Source: Chitinophaga solisilvae (GTDB lineage Bacteria > Bacteroidota > Bacteroidia > Chitinophagales > Chitinophagaceae). From it: a stretch of DNA of 64,000 bases. Every line of letters starts with the position of its first letter. Position 1 is the stretch's first letter. The translations under genes and the position numbers were made by a program. The notes beneath the pieces were generated by a model. That model did no database searches. It was not told the DNA's origin and was given only the letters and a program-made list of their open reading frames with translations. Location: contig NZ_JAABOK010000004.1 in assembly GCF_009928525.1 (NCBI RefSeq), positions 341,922 through 405,921 of the forward strand. Reading direction: 5' to 3'. Positions 29,401 to 36,400 of this stretch are shown here, in pieces.

Positions 29401-29568
29401 GAGCGGGTTTGTCTGTTGTGCTGTGAGTATGTCAAAGGCTTTCCGGAGAAGTTGTTTGTCGATATGTCCTTTTATATACGTATAGCCGATACCGTTATTA
29501 ACTGCCGGCGCCGGAAATAGTTGTCGTTCAAACCAGATTGTACTTTGGTTAGCAGAAATGGGAAACAT
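20422..29568 (-). CDS. Three-module nonribosomal peptide synthetase, first assembly-line protein (C*-A(Thr)-PCP-C-A(Thr)-PCP-C-A-PCP)
   Basis: A 3048-residue protein starting at ATG 29568. The N-terminal condensation-like domain (1-350) lacks HHxxxDG: the equivalent place around 95-108 reads YLYTGNTGIS, so it is presumably inactive. A1 about 380-880, PCP1 (LGGHSLKA), C with HHIVSDA, A2 about 1420-1920, PCP2, C with HHIIADG, A3 about 2480-2960, PCP3 (IGGNSLKI). No TE follows. A1 and A2 both read D-F-W-N-I-G-M-V-H-K, the classical threonine code, and the two domains are almost identical at DNA level (offset exactly 3114 bp). A3 reads D-A-L-Y-F-G-A-V-S-K, close to A1 of the last NRPS but unassigned. 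It is the operon's first gene; the chain should pass from PCP3 to the KS of the PKS protein. Confidence 0.93.
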   Translation of the reverse strand: MFPISANQSTIWFERQLFPAPAVNNGIGYTYIKGHIDKQLLRKAFDILTAQQTNPLTLTTAATTDSQDDYPVQLLQLASGNPSHVCILLEQSSTSYYLYTGNTGISVSRLRALYENLLSGASPAGDMYVPAQETYWLEQFPAEAPVLSLPNDFPQPAQPSFQRQTVHLAIPETCRKQLQQHASPDAIMLTALFAALYKYTGQEDIVVGVPAAAGAGATPAAANNTFVNLLPVRAFPSGKTAFSELLANVSYTCGQALRHKDYPFDQLTDKLRPQHPLFDVMFAVGASLPAAQDYGYCDVLLETDYSSLQLTYNTDLFLPATAGSLLQHYTNILTAALALPEQPLAAIPMLSPAEEQWLLTTCNDTLAAYPEDKCIHHFFDEQANAFPDNTALIWNNEEMTYGVLQAKANQVAASIQAVMPDTRDRIIAVLLDRSPDMIAALLGILKAGAAYLPIDPDYPADRIQYMLEDSGAAVLMTRSDIPALPYYNGHTICTDQLKEAMPFRQVAIQPQDLAYIIYTSGSTGKPKGVMIEHRNVVRLLFNEKDLFDFSAADTWTLFHSYCFDFSVWEMYGALLFGGRLVIVSKAVAQHAGDFLQLLRQQRVTVLNQTPGAFYNLAAAALEHHMPLQLRYVIFGGEALKPGKLKAWQQQYPACRLINMYGITETTVHVTYKEITSKEIDSNASNIGKPIPTLSMVILDRDGRLMPRGSAGELCVGGAGLARGYLNRSALTAERFIPHPYIPGEKLYRTGDLAKMLPDADFEYLGRIDHQVKIRGFRIELGEIESKLLAHPAVSDVLVIDREDPAGDKYLCAYVATQVNITPTDLRQHLSAFLPDYMVPAFFLLMDSFPLTGNGKIDRKRLPEPREATIAALGYEAPVTDTELQLAALWMEILHVPQAGRHHHFFELGGHSLKAVKAINAILRTFGVSIPLPLFFRHAVLKEQAALIAQLQQQPAALIPAAPEQDYYPLSSSQQRFYLLHQLEGAALSYNLPKAFRVQGHIDIQRLEAAIQAMIRRHEILRTAFVLHDGLPVQVIQKEVPFAVGYTKIDIADEAQYSAAFIRTFDLASPPLLRAHYYDYGHDNGLFLFDMHHIVSDAVSNELFTTELLQLYQGTPLPPVTLQYKDFAVWQQNRPDTALLQEQENYWLQQFADEVPALSLPADFPRPAQQSFHGKREQLTLPAEVYRQLTQSCEQWGTTLHQLLMAAFSTLLYKYSGNSDIVIGVPAAGRTRAELENVMGAFINTLAIRTFPSGQQTFRELLSAISQTSAAGLRHQDYPFEQLIDKLQLKRDLSRHPLFDIMFSFLQEEKIMLPVETGSAQALQPAYHVSKFDLLLEAMQSDQSLTLSLEYSTGLFLPDTVQTLLQHYLQILTTVLTQPDQPLAAIPMLSPAEEQWLLTECNDTLAAYPEDKCIHHFFDEQANAFPDNTALIWNNEEMTYGVLQAKANQVAANIQAVMPDTRDRIIAVLLDRSPDMIAALLGILKAGAAYLPIDPDYPADRIQYMLEDSGAAVLMTRSDIPALPYYNGHTICTDQLPAAAAFRPVAVKPQDLAYIIYTSGSTGKPKGVMIEHRNVVRLFFNEKDLFDFSAADTWTLFHSYCFDFSVWEMYGALLFGGRLVIVSKAVAQHAGDFLQLLQQQRVTVLNQTPGAFYNLAAAAQEHHMPLQLRYVIFGGEALKPGKLKAWQQQYPACRLINMYGITETTVHVTYKEITSKEIDSNASNIGKPIPTLSMVILDRDGRLMPRGSAGELCVGGAGLARGYLNRSALTAERFIPHPYIPGEKLYRTGDLAKMLPDADFEYLGRIDHQVKIRGFRIELGEIESKLLAHPAVSDVLVIDREDPAGDKYLCAYVATQENITPTDLRQHLSAFLPDYMVPAFFLLMDSFPLTGNGKIDRKRLPEPQAAAIAAAGYEAPVTDTELQLAALWSKVLHVPNVSLHHHFFELGGHSLKAAQLSALIHKQFHVELPLREIFAAPAFRDMAARIAKGVRSAHHHIVPATPQAWYPASSAEKRLYIINQIDGAGISYNIPVVYALTGQPDLKRLTDALHLLVSRHEILRTAFDIRDNEVIQVVQEDVLTDIPLHECPADKLPDFINAFIQPFPLTAAPLLRAAIVKTDSDRYYLLLDLHHIIADGVAVSNLLQELSAAYNGDALPVLAVQTKDYAVWQQQWLQSAEARSARAFWKAQFEEETTLLNMPVDYVRPPVKSYDGAWYTFSIPATLSTAIKEISRANGATSFMLMLAAYNILLSRYSGQEDIITGTPVAGRSHADVQELLGMFVNTLPMRTAPAAEKRFPDFLREIKELSLRAFEHQDYPFEALLDDLDITRDMSRNPLFDYMFTYRADQGQFLQLADVEVSPVPVPRTISKMDLTLEIHETEDGELSGGIEYATRIFAPDTITRFAAHYLEVLAQIAANPEIQLQHISIISAAEKEQILQFSHATGNAYTPFPEGEKDIYTLFEKRAAQYPDHIAVDTEKGTVTYRELEARVSRVAAVLQAAGAGPDKIIALCTERSVDMITGMLAILKAGAAYLPVDPDYPEERVRYMLDNSGALLVLTQQQLSDNLSYAANKIFIDALPAAVTAMPPVKRSPESLAYVIYTSGSTGKPKGVLIEHHSFYNSVLSNAGNYRNGFSAADVCLSLSNISFDASVLEIFIPLVHGARLVLVNREHVYDVKSLAAVITAKGVTFCYIPPSLLQPLYKTLRGNTPVSVNKLFVGVEPIKDTTLQQYISLNEKMEIVNAYGPTEAAVSCSWYRYQPGQPRGVYIPIGKPLRNARLYIVNEHMQLQPAGVPGELCIAGEGLARGYLHNPALTAEKFVDNPFEPGRKLYRTGDLAKWLPDGNIFFSGRKDHQVKIRGFRIEPGEIENKLMEHPEIKQALVIDKTDNGGNKYLCAYVISARQLDPALLRAHLGASLPAYMIPSFFIVMEKFPLTSNEKIDRKALPEPEINAGNGAGLTLPEDATESKLLHIWQTILESDQISTTDNFFTIGGNSLKIINMLSLLQQSFGDALKVSDLFDKPTIREQAAAVNRSMHKNSRQPSKAKRVEF
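23803..25431 (-). repeat. Copy 1 of a 1.63-kb near-identical internal duplication (second threonine adenylation region)
   Basis: Aligns without any indel to 26917-28545 at a fixed offset of 3114 bp, i.e. 1038 codons. Differences are scattered single bases plus one denser patch near 24925-24975. It covers the start of the PCP linker, the whole A domain and the C-A junction. The flanking C domains are clearly less similar, so only the adenylation block was copied or homogenised. Confidence 0.9.
26917..28545 (-). repeat. Copy 2 of the 1.63-kb internal duplication (first threonine adenylation region)
   Basis: Partner of 23803-25431. The most divergent patch lies near 28040-28090, which encodes the stretch just after the CTDQL peptide and before A3. 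Boundaries are read by eye and accurate to perhaps 20 bp. Confidence 0.9.
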
Positions 29569-30619
29569 AGTTTAATATTTGACGCAATGACTTTAATGGT
29601 ATAACCCGGAAGCTGCAGAATAGGCGAAAAGTGCAGCCTGGGTTAAGTTTGAGAATTATAGTTGTTTTATTCTTATTGTTGGCATTCGCTCAAAAAGAGG
29701 AACTCATAAACAATTTCATCATCTAACAGCATCATTTGAAAAACAGGTCATAGGTGCAAAGGAAAACAGGATTACGCGGGAAGTCGTCCGGTTTGCCGGC
29801 CGCAGCGTATTGTACGCTGAAGTAAGGCCGCGATGGAATACGGCAATGCTTGCAGCATCATGCAGCGATATGCTACGGGAATGTTCGCTGTTCGGTTGTA
29901 CAATAAATGAACAGTGCACTACATGACTATCCGCCTGATTATTGAATTTGAATCGATAGCGCAGACATTCGCACATTGTTAAATAAGAGACAGGCTAATC
30001 CCTGGGCAGCAGCGGTCGGGCAAACCGTTATTTAGCAGGAACAGCAGTGTCGTGACTAGAAAGAGAAATAGGGCACCGCAGTTCCCGGATTTTCGGGCAT
30101 TTTTTTCATTTCGTTGTGATTTTTTTCGATAAAAGTTTTCAATATTAAGTTGATCATATGTTCGTGGCAAAGTTGGGCAACAATAATCAACCGGGCATGT
30201 TCCGTTTAAAATAAAAAACGCACGCTTTGCGTGGATAGTATTCCGATAATTGAAGGTATAATTTTTTTTGTTGAAAAAAAATATTTCGCCGGGATCATTT
30301 TTGAGAACCGGTGGCAATAGTATGGCAAATAGTTATGCCACCTTTATGCAGACTGCATTTCAGAAGATTGTAAAAATTATTGTCAGCGCAGACTAAGTAA
30401 TTGTTGTTATAATTTTAACGAAAGAGATAGATCAGACCGTTGATGCAGAGGCCCTTTTTTATGTAACAGGGATACAGTTGTTGTAACATGTATGACTGTA
30501 TCCCCGGTTGTCTGTTACAGGGATTAAAGGCGGGGATATTTCCCCGGGGAAATAACTGCTGTAGTATTGCATTGAGTTGGTGTATGGGCTATCAGCAGCC
30601 TGATGAAGCGGCCGTGTAT
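29569..30619. other. Gene-poor leader region of the NRPS/PKS operon
   Basis: About 1.05 kb between the first NRPS gene and a minus-strand exported protein. I see no convincing gene: the few ORFs have unlikely composition. A perfect 10-bp inverted repeat GGGATACAGT / ACTGTATCCC lies at 30469-30478 and 30495-30504 and might mark the 3' end of the 30620 gene. The stretch 30100-30300 is strongly AT-rich. The operon promoter should lie in here, but I could not find a clean TTTG / TAnnTTTG pair on the minus strand. Confidence 0.5.
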
Positions 30620-31003
30620 CTAGGACTGTACTTCCCCTGTCATAAAGAAGCCATGATTCAGGAGGGTCCCTGCATCATGGGAGCAGCCGAGAGGATAAAG
30701 CGACCCGGGAGCAAGTACTATATCATAGTAAGTGGTATTGATGAGGGTAGCGCCTTTATAGTCTTCCTGTCTTATTGTAACTGTAAAGGTACGGGTAGGG
30801 TCCGGATTTTTGATGTAGGTGAACTTGCCGTAAACCCCGAACAGGCATCCGTTGGTAAAGTAATACTGGCATACAAAGAGCGGCCGCGCTGCTAAAGTGT
30901 TTGCCTTTACGGCGGGGAGTGAATTATCCTGAATATGACGTTGGTTACCTGGCAGACATAAACCTGCGGCAAGCGCCAGGCTGATGGAAATTCTGGTCAG
31001 CAT
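30620..31003 (-). CDS. Small exported protein of unknown function
   Basis: A 127-residue protein with a plausible Sec signal peptide (Met-Leu-Thr-Arg followed by a hydrophobic stretch to about residue 18) and no lipobox Cys. The mature part contains CQYYF, an Asn-Pro-Asp-Pro turn and a beta-rich stretch FTVTIRQEDYKGA. I do not recognise a family. It is preferred over the overlapping plus-strand ORF (30488-30895) because of the signal peptide and protein-like composition. It is transcribed divergently from the ECF sigma gene at 31291, with palindromic element C between them. Confidence 0.6.
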   Translation of the reverse strand: MLTRISISLALAAGLCLPGNQRHIQDNSLPAVKANTLAARPLFVCQYYFTNGCLFGVYGKFTYIKNPDPTRTFTVTIRQEDYKGATLINTTYYDIVLAPGSLYPLGCSHDAGTLLNHGFFMTGEVQS

Positions 31004-31072
31004 AAAAATGATTTTGAGGGATGAACAATAATTATTTCAAAATAGAGCTAATGTAAAGATAGGGTTATTACG

Positions 31073-31195
31073 AATTACGAATTACGAATGACAAATTACG
31101 AATGCTGTACGAAGATATAAGCGAAAAATGTAGCTGCCGTTATCCGCTTATATCTTCGTACAGCATTCGTAATTTGCCATTCGTAATTCGTAATT
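31073..31195. repeat. Palindromic element C (AATTACG-heptamer family) between divergent genes
   Basis: Arms 31073-31123 and 31145-31195 form a 51-bp inverted repeat with one mismatch and a 21-nt centre. The outer arms carry AATTACG heptamers, as in A and B, but the inner stem (GCTGTACGAAGATATAAGCG) is different. It sits between two divergently transcribed genes, so a terminator role does not explain it. Confidence 0.9.
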
Positions 31196-31290
31196 CCTAA
31201 ATGAGTGCCTCTCAAATAAGAGGGGTTTTTGCTATATTAGCACCAACGCCATGCACCGTATTGATTTTCAGCAGCCAGCCAGATAGTTTA

Positions 31291-31875
31291 ATGTACGATA
31301 GTATCTATACAGACCGATCATTGTTTCAGCGCATTAGTGAAGGCGATGAAGAAGCCTTTGGTATCCTTTTCAACAGTTCCCTGCAAACCCTGGAACCTTT
31401 TATCAGAAAGCTGGTAAAGAAGCAGGAAGATGTGAAGGAAGTGATACAGGCTACCTTTATGCGGGTATGGCTCAGCAGGGATAAGCTGGCGGCAATAGAG
31501 CAGCCGCGTGCCTGGCTCACCAGGGTAGCCGCCAATGAATGCTATACCCTGCTCAGGAAGGAAGCCACTGAATTCAGGTTGCGGCAGGCCGCGCAGGAGT
31601 CTGTAATGCCTGATACGGATACCGGTCAGTTCAGTTTCAGGGAGCTGCAGCATATCATTGAAGAAGCTGTCATGCAGCTGTCGCCCCAGCGGCGGCGTAT
31701 ATTCCAGATGAGCCGTAACCAGGGGATGAAGATCCCTGAAATAGCCGAAGCACTTGATCTTTCTCCTCATACCGTTAAAAATGCCCTCGTCGCTTCCCTG
31801 AAATTCATAAGGGAGTATCTGCAGCGTTACGGGCATACTTTCCCCCTCATTTTCCTGATGATGATCTGCCGGTAA
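31291..31875 (+). CDS. ECF RNA polymerase sigma factor, FecI/RpoE-like
   Basis: A 194-residue protein from ATG 31291; an upstream in-frame ATG at 31201 adds 30 unrelated residues. Sigma region 2 is around 25-90 (GDEEAFGILF, then VKEVIQATFMRVW) and the region 4 helix-turn-helix around 135-180 (SPQRRRIFQMSRNQGMKIPEIAEALDLS...VKNALVASL). A short hydrophobic tail (FPLIFLMMI) follows, common in Bacteroidota ECF factors. It is followed by a FecR anti-sigma gene and a SusC with an STN domain, the standard trans-envelope signalling order in which substrate on SusC releases the sigma factor. Directly after the stop codon there is a run of nine T, as in the second sigma gene. Confidence 0.9.
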   Translation: MYDSIYTDRSLFQRISEGDEEAFGILFNSSLQTLEPFIRKLVKKQEDVKEVIQATFMRVWLSRDKLAAIEQPRAWLTRVAANECYTLLRKEATEFRLRQAAQESVMPDTDTGQFSFRELQHIIEEAVMQLSPQRRRIFQMSRNQGMKIPEIAEALDLSPHTVKNALVASLKFIREYLQRYGHTFPLIFLMMICR

Positions 31876-31958
31876 AAATTTTTTTTTATCCGGATAGGTC
31901 CTTTTCTTTTTCAGCTGATTCATATTAAGGAGAGGAATCTCTTTTTAATACGATCAAT

Positions 31959-33134
31959 ATGCAGGAACAAAGGATCAGGTATTTATTGCAGCAACGCCTG
32001 TCGGGCGCCGCCACCACTGAAGAAGAGGCCGCCTTGTATGCCTTGCTGGAAGATGACGGCAACCGGGATCTGTTCATGGATGCGCTGACAGAGCTGATGT
32101 GGGAGTCTCCTGCGGGGGAAGCCGGGAAGGATACGGATGTATGGCTGCAGGAAGTCATCACAGCGGATAAATCAATCTCAGTTCCCGGATCACCGCGTTT
32201 ACGCAGGCTGCAGGGCTATAGCGGGCTGCTGGCCGCTGCTGTGCTGACGGGCATATTGTTCATCACCGGCTGGTGGTGGTTACGCCATGCTGCCTCAGTG
32301 CCCGGGCAGGCATTGCCCGTTGCCCAGCGCTACAGGAACGATGTGGCCCCCGGCAGTAACCGGGCTACGCTGACGCTGGCGGACGGCTCACAGATACCGC
32401 TGGACGATGCAATACCCGATACGCTGGCCAGGCAGGGAAATACGCATATTATCAAAACACGGCAGGGCAGCGTTGTATACAAAGCGGGTGGTACTGCCGC
32501 CGCCGTTGCCTGGAATACCCTCACTACGCCCCGCGGAGGGCAGTATCAGCTGACGCTGCCCGATGGCTCCGTTGCATGGCTGAATGCAGCCAGCTCCCTG
32601 CGGTTTCCGGCGGTATTCACCGGAAACAGGCGCGTGGTGGAACTCAGCGGCGAAGGGTATTTCGAAATAGCGCCGCATCCGCAGCAACCCTTCTTTGTAA
32701 AAGTTAACCAGACGGAAATAGCTGTACTGGGAACACAGTTTAACGTGATGGCCTATACGAACGAGCCGGCGATGGCGGTAACCCTGCTGGAAGGTGCGGT
32801 GAATGTGAGCCACCACGGCACGGTGAAAAAGCTGCTGCCAGGCCAGCAGGCTGCCATCAGCCAGGATCAGATCAGCGTTGCCGCCGCAGACGCTGCAGGG
32901 GCCGTAGCCTGGAAAAACGGCTACTTTATATTTGAGCAGGCGGATGTGGTAACGGTCATGCGACAGCTGGAACGCTGGTATGACATCGAAGTGGTATACG
33001 AAGGGAAGCCTTCTGCCATGCGCTTCGGAGGAGGTATGCAGCGCAACCTGCCGCTTTCGGCCGTACTTAAAATACTGGAAAAGAATCAACTGCAGTTTAC
33101 GATAGAAGGACGCAGGATTACTGTTTTAAAGTAA
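31959..33134 (+). CDS. FecR-family anti-sigma factor / sensor
   Basis: A 391-residue inner-membrane protein. A short cytosolic N-terminal domain is followed by a transmembrane helix around residues 88-108 ([17 protein letters not shown]). Then comes the periplasmic FecR domain, with [21 protein letters not shown] and [10 protein letters not shown] motifs near 185-215 and GEGYFEI. The C-terminal DUF4974-type domain (from about 320, [13 protein letters not shown]) ends at VLK. It should hold the sigma factor and contact the STN domain of SusC. The gap to sigma is 83 bp. It is the same length as the second FecR (44744-45919). Confidence 0.92.
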   Translation: MQEQRIRYLLQQRLSGAATTEEEAALYALLEDDGNRDLFMDALTELMWESPAGEAGKDTDVWLQEVITADKSISVPGSPRLRRLQGYSGLLAAAVLTGILFITGWWWLRHAASVPGQALPVAQRYRNDVAPGSNRATLTLADGSQIPLDDAIPDTLARQGNTHIIKTRQGSVVYKAGGTAAAVAWNTLTTPRGGQYQLTLPDGSVAWLNAASSLRFPAVFTGNRRVVELSGEGYFEIAPHPQQPFFVKVNQTEIAVLGTQFNVMAYTNEPAMAVTLLEGAVNVSHHGTVKKLLPGQQAAISQDQISVAAADAAGAVAWKNGYFIFEQADVVTVMRQLERWYDIEVVYEGKPSAMRFGGGMQRNLPLSAVLKILEKNQLQFTIEGRRITVLK

Positions 33135-33206
33135 TTCATGGAACCTGATTATTAACATTAAAAACCAACCGTTATCTGATGTAAGCAAAACCAGCAAATG
33201 CCGCCA

Positions 33207-33240
33207 TTAAAAAACCAGTGATGGGCAAACATCACTGGTT
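33207..33240 (-). terminator. Intrinsic terminator reading leftward
   Basis: Perfect 11-bp stem AACCAGTGATG / CATCACTGGTT (33213-33223 and 33230-33240) with a 6-nt loop. Read on the minus strand, the stem is followed directly by about six T (A-run 33209-33214 on the plus strand). The direction is opposite to the neighbouring genes. Confidence 0.7.
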
Positions 33241-33279
33241 ACAGGCAATAAACTTTTAGTGTAAACTCATTTTATCACC
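33207..33279 (-). ncRNA. Predicted antisense small RNA between fecR and susC (about 70 nt)
   Basis: Defined by a minus-strand promoter (33285-33316) and a minus-strand intrinsic terminator (33207-33240); the expected start is 5-7 nt past the -7 box. It would be antisense to the leader of the susC message. This fits the known pattern of cis-antisense RNAs (DonS type) at SusC/SusD loci in Bacteroides, but no sequence similarity is claimed. No expression evidence is available. Confidence 0.55.
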
Positions 33280-33284
33280 GAAAT

Positions 33285-33316
33285 CAAAGGTATGATTTTA
33301 ATCGCTTTGTTACAAA
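33285..33316 (-). promoter_or_regulatory. Bacteroidota-type promoter reading leftward: TTTG-N20-TACCTTTG
   Basis: On the plus strand CAAAGGTA at 33285-33292 and CAAA at 33313-33316. In reverse complement this is a perfect -7 TAnnTTTG and -33 TTTG with 20 nt between. It points at the leftward terminator 45 bp away. Confidence 0.6.
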
Positions 33317-33426
33317 ACAAGGAGCGGGATACGCATGCCATCACGCGCCAGTCACATCTTTATCACCACCGTCACAGAGAGCATCACCACCAATGCAGAT
33401 CTTATACGCCGGTTAACACCGGCACA

Positions 33427-36400
33427 ATGAAAAAAAATAATCATCCAACCAAAATTTGGAGGGTCATGAAGTTATCTGCTCTACTATTAATGACCGGCCT
33501 GTTGCAGGTCAGCGCCAAAGGTTCCGCCCAGCGGATTACCATGGCTGTCAGAAATACACCGTTATCAACGGTATTCAATAACATCCACCGGCAGACAGGG
33601 TACATCGTTTTCTTTAATTATGATGCCCTGCAGCATACCCGCCCGGTTACGCTGGACGTGCGCAACGCTACCATACAGGAGCTGCTGCATGCCTCGCTGA
33701 TGGGGCAGGACCTGGAATACGTCATCGAGGATAAAACCATTACGGTAACCCGTATGATCTCCAGGATGCCTGCAGTGCCCACCCAGCCAGCGGTTCCGAC
33801 GCCTGTCATTATCACGGGCCGCATCACGGATGAAAACGGCGTGCCGCTGCCCGGTGTATCGGTAGTCGTCAAAGGTACCACCAAAGGAGCGCTCACCAAC
33901 AGCAACGGAGAGTACAGCGTTGCGGTGAAAGATGAAAATGCGGTGCTGACGTTTTCCTATGTCGGATACGACAGACAGGAACTGGTAGTGGGTAAAAGCG
34001 GCGTTATCAGCCTGCAGCTGAAACTGTCCAACAATAAACTCTCCGGTATTGATGTCATCAACACAGGCTACCAGACGATCTCCAGGGAAAGAGCCACCGG
34101 TTCCTTCTCGGTAATTGATCCCTATCGCCTGCGGAGTAAACTGAAACCGGATATTAAATCCGCACTGGAAGGGCAGGCCACCGGCGTTGTGCTCACCAAG
34201 GAAGGTAACGTGGAAATACGCGGTGTATCCACCCTGTTGGGAACCAGCGCCAGCGCCCCGCTGCTGGTAATAGACGGCTATCCTACCAACGCAGGGCTGG
34301 AATCCCTGAACATCGATAACATCGAATCCATCACCGTGCTCAAAGATGCGGTGGCGGCCTCGATCTACGGTGCGCGCTCTTCCAACGGCGTAATTGTCAT
34401 CGCTACCAGGCAAGGCAGGAAAGGCGCGCTGCAGGTAGAATACAAAGGCTCTACGGGCATCACGCTGAAACCTGAGCTGAAATACCTGAACCGCTCTTCT
34501 TCCGCCGACTATGTTGATGCCGAGATAGAACTCTACAACCAGGACCCTAACAGCTTCCTGACGGACTACAATAACTACTACAGCACTTCCCGTGTCAACT
34601 ACCTGCTCATCGCCAAATCACAGGGCTGGATGAATGAAAAGGATGTCAATACGGAACTGGAAGCCCTGAAGAAAAACGACGGCCTGGCACAGCTGGAGAA
34701 ATACTACTTCAGAAACCAGTTCACCCAGCAGCACAATATCTCCCTGACGGGAGGAGGGGAGAAGAACCTGCTGAATGCAGCGGTGCGTTATATCTCCAAT
34801 CAGAATAATACTATTGCCAACTCAGACAACCGCCTCATCTTCGATGTGAAGAACGACTGGCAACCCCGCAAGGGCGTGAACCTGCGGCTGTTCTCCAACG
34901 TGAACTACGCCACGTCGGTAGCGCCTATGAGGTCCTGGAACACCATGCTCGCCTATACCAACACTTCCCTGATTCAGCCTTATACGCTGATAGCAGATCC
35001 GGTTACCGGCGAGCCTTTGAGAGTGCCCACCAAAAACCAGAAGAAGGAAGACCGATATGCCGCTATCCCGGGACTGAAGCCGCTGTACTATAATCCGCTG
35101 GCTGAACTGCCGCTGGAACTGACAACCGGTAAAACGCTGCAGGTAAGGCTGGGTGGCAGTATCAACATAAAACTGCTGGAAGGACTTAACATAGAAGCCG
35201 GCGGAACCTGGAGCCGCGGAGATCTCGTGAGTAAGTCACTGCAGGATAAGTCAACCTATACGGTCCGCTCTTATTACAATGACAACACCTCCATCTCCAA
35301 CCGTTCCAAACATTACCTGCCCGATGGCGCTATTGTCAACGAGTCCCGCAATTTCAACCAGAGCTATATGTTCCGTACGCAGCTGAACTTCAACCGTACC
35401 ATCGGCAGAAAGCACCGTGTTACTTCCATTGCCGGAAATGAAATCAGCCGCAATACGGTGGATAACAATACGCTGCCTACCCGCTTCGGCTATAATGACC
35501 TGGCCGGTACGTTTGCTACCTTCAACTATGCAGATTATAACGCAGGGGTGTATAATGCAGATATGCTCGGCACCAGCAGGCCCGCTGCCAGCATCGGGAA
35601 CTATGCCTACCAGGATAACCGCTTTGTTTCCTGGTATGCCAACGGCTCCTATGAATATGATTACCGCTTTATCCTGAGCGGCAGCATACGCCTGGACCAG
35701 ACCAACTTCTTCGGTACAGATCCCCGCTACCGCTATAAACCGTTATGGTCTGCCGGCGGTACCTATAAACTGGCACAGGAGAAATTCTTCCGGGTACGGG
35801 CTATCGACCGGCTGGACCTGCGCGCCTCCTATGGCATCAACGGCAACATTTCCCTCAATTCAGGGCCTTTCCTCATTATTACACCAGGCAGCTTCAGCAA
35901 TTATACCGGAGATGTTTCCTACGGCATCACTTCTCCGCCCAACAATTCCCTGCGATGGGAAAAAACCAAAAGCACCAACATCGGTGCAGACCTCTCGCTG
36001 CTGAACAGGCGTATCAATGTAACGCTGGACTATTACCTGCGCAGCAGCAGCGACCTGCTGGCCTCGGATGCCATTGATCCTACCCGCGGCTTCAGTTCGC
36101 TGACGAAGAATACAGGAGAAGTGAGAAACAGGGGATATGAAATTTCTGTCAACGCAGACGTGGTACGCAGTACCGGCCTTGTCTGGAATACCTTTCTCAA
36201 CTTCAGTTACAACGATAACAAGGTAGTGGCCTATAACGTCACTTACCAGTATCCTTCTTCCGTTACCTCCGGCGCTATCAAGCGGGCCGGCGATCCTGTG
36301 GATGCGCTGTACAGCTACCGCTTTGCAGGACTGGACAATAACGGCGTAGCGCAGTTTTATACCGCGAAGGGAGAGAAAGCCGGCGGTGGTAATGTGAATA

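Noticed and set aside
29719..30317. Two minus-strand ORFs (29719-29976 and 29979-30317)
   Set aside because: No recognisable domain, poor composition, AT-rich upstream region of the operon; the second has one hydrophobic stretch but nothing else.
30488..30895. Plus-strand ORF of 135 codons
   Set aside because: It overlaps the minus-strand exported protein, which has a signal peptide and better composition; this one looks like its antisense shadow.
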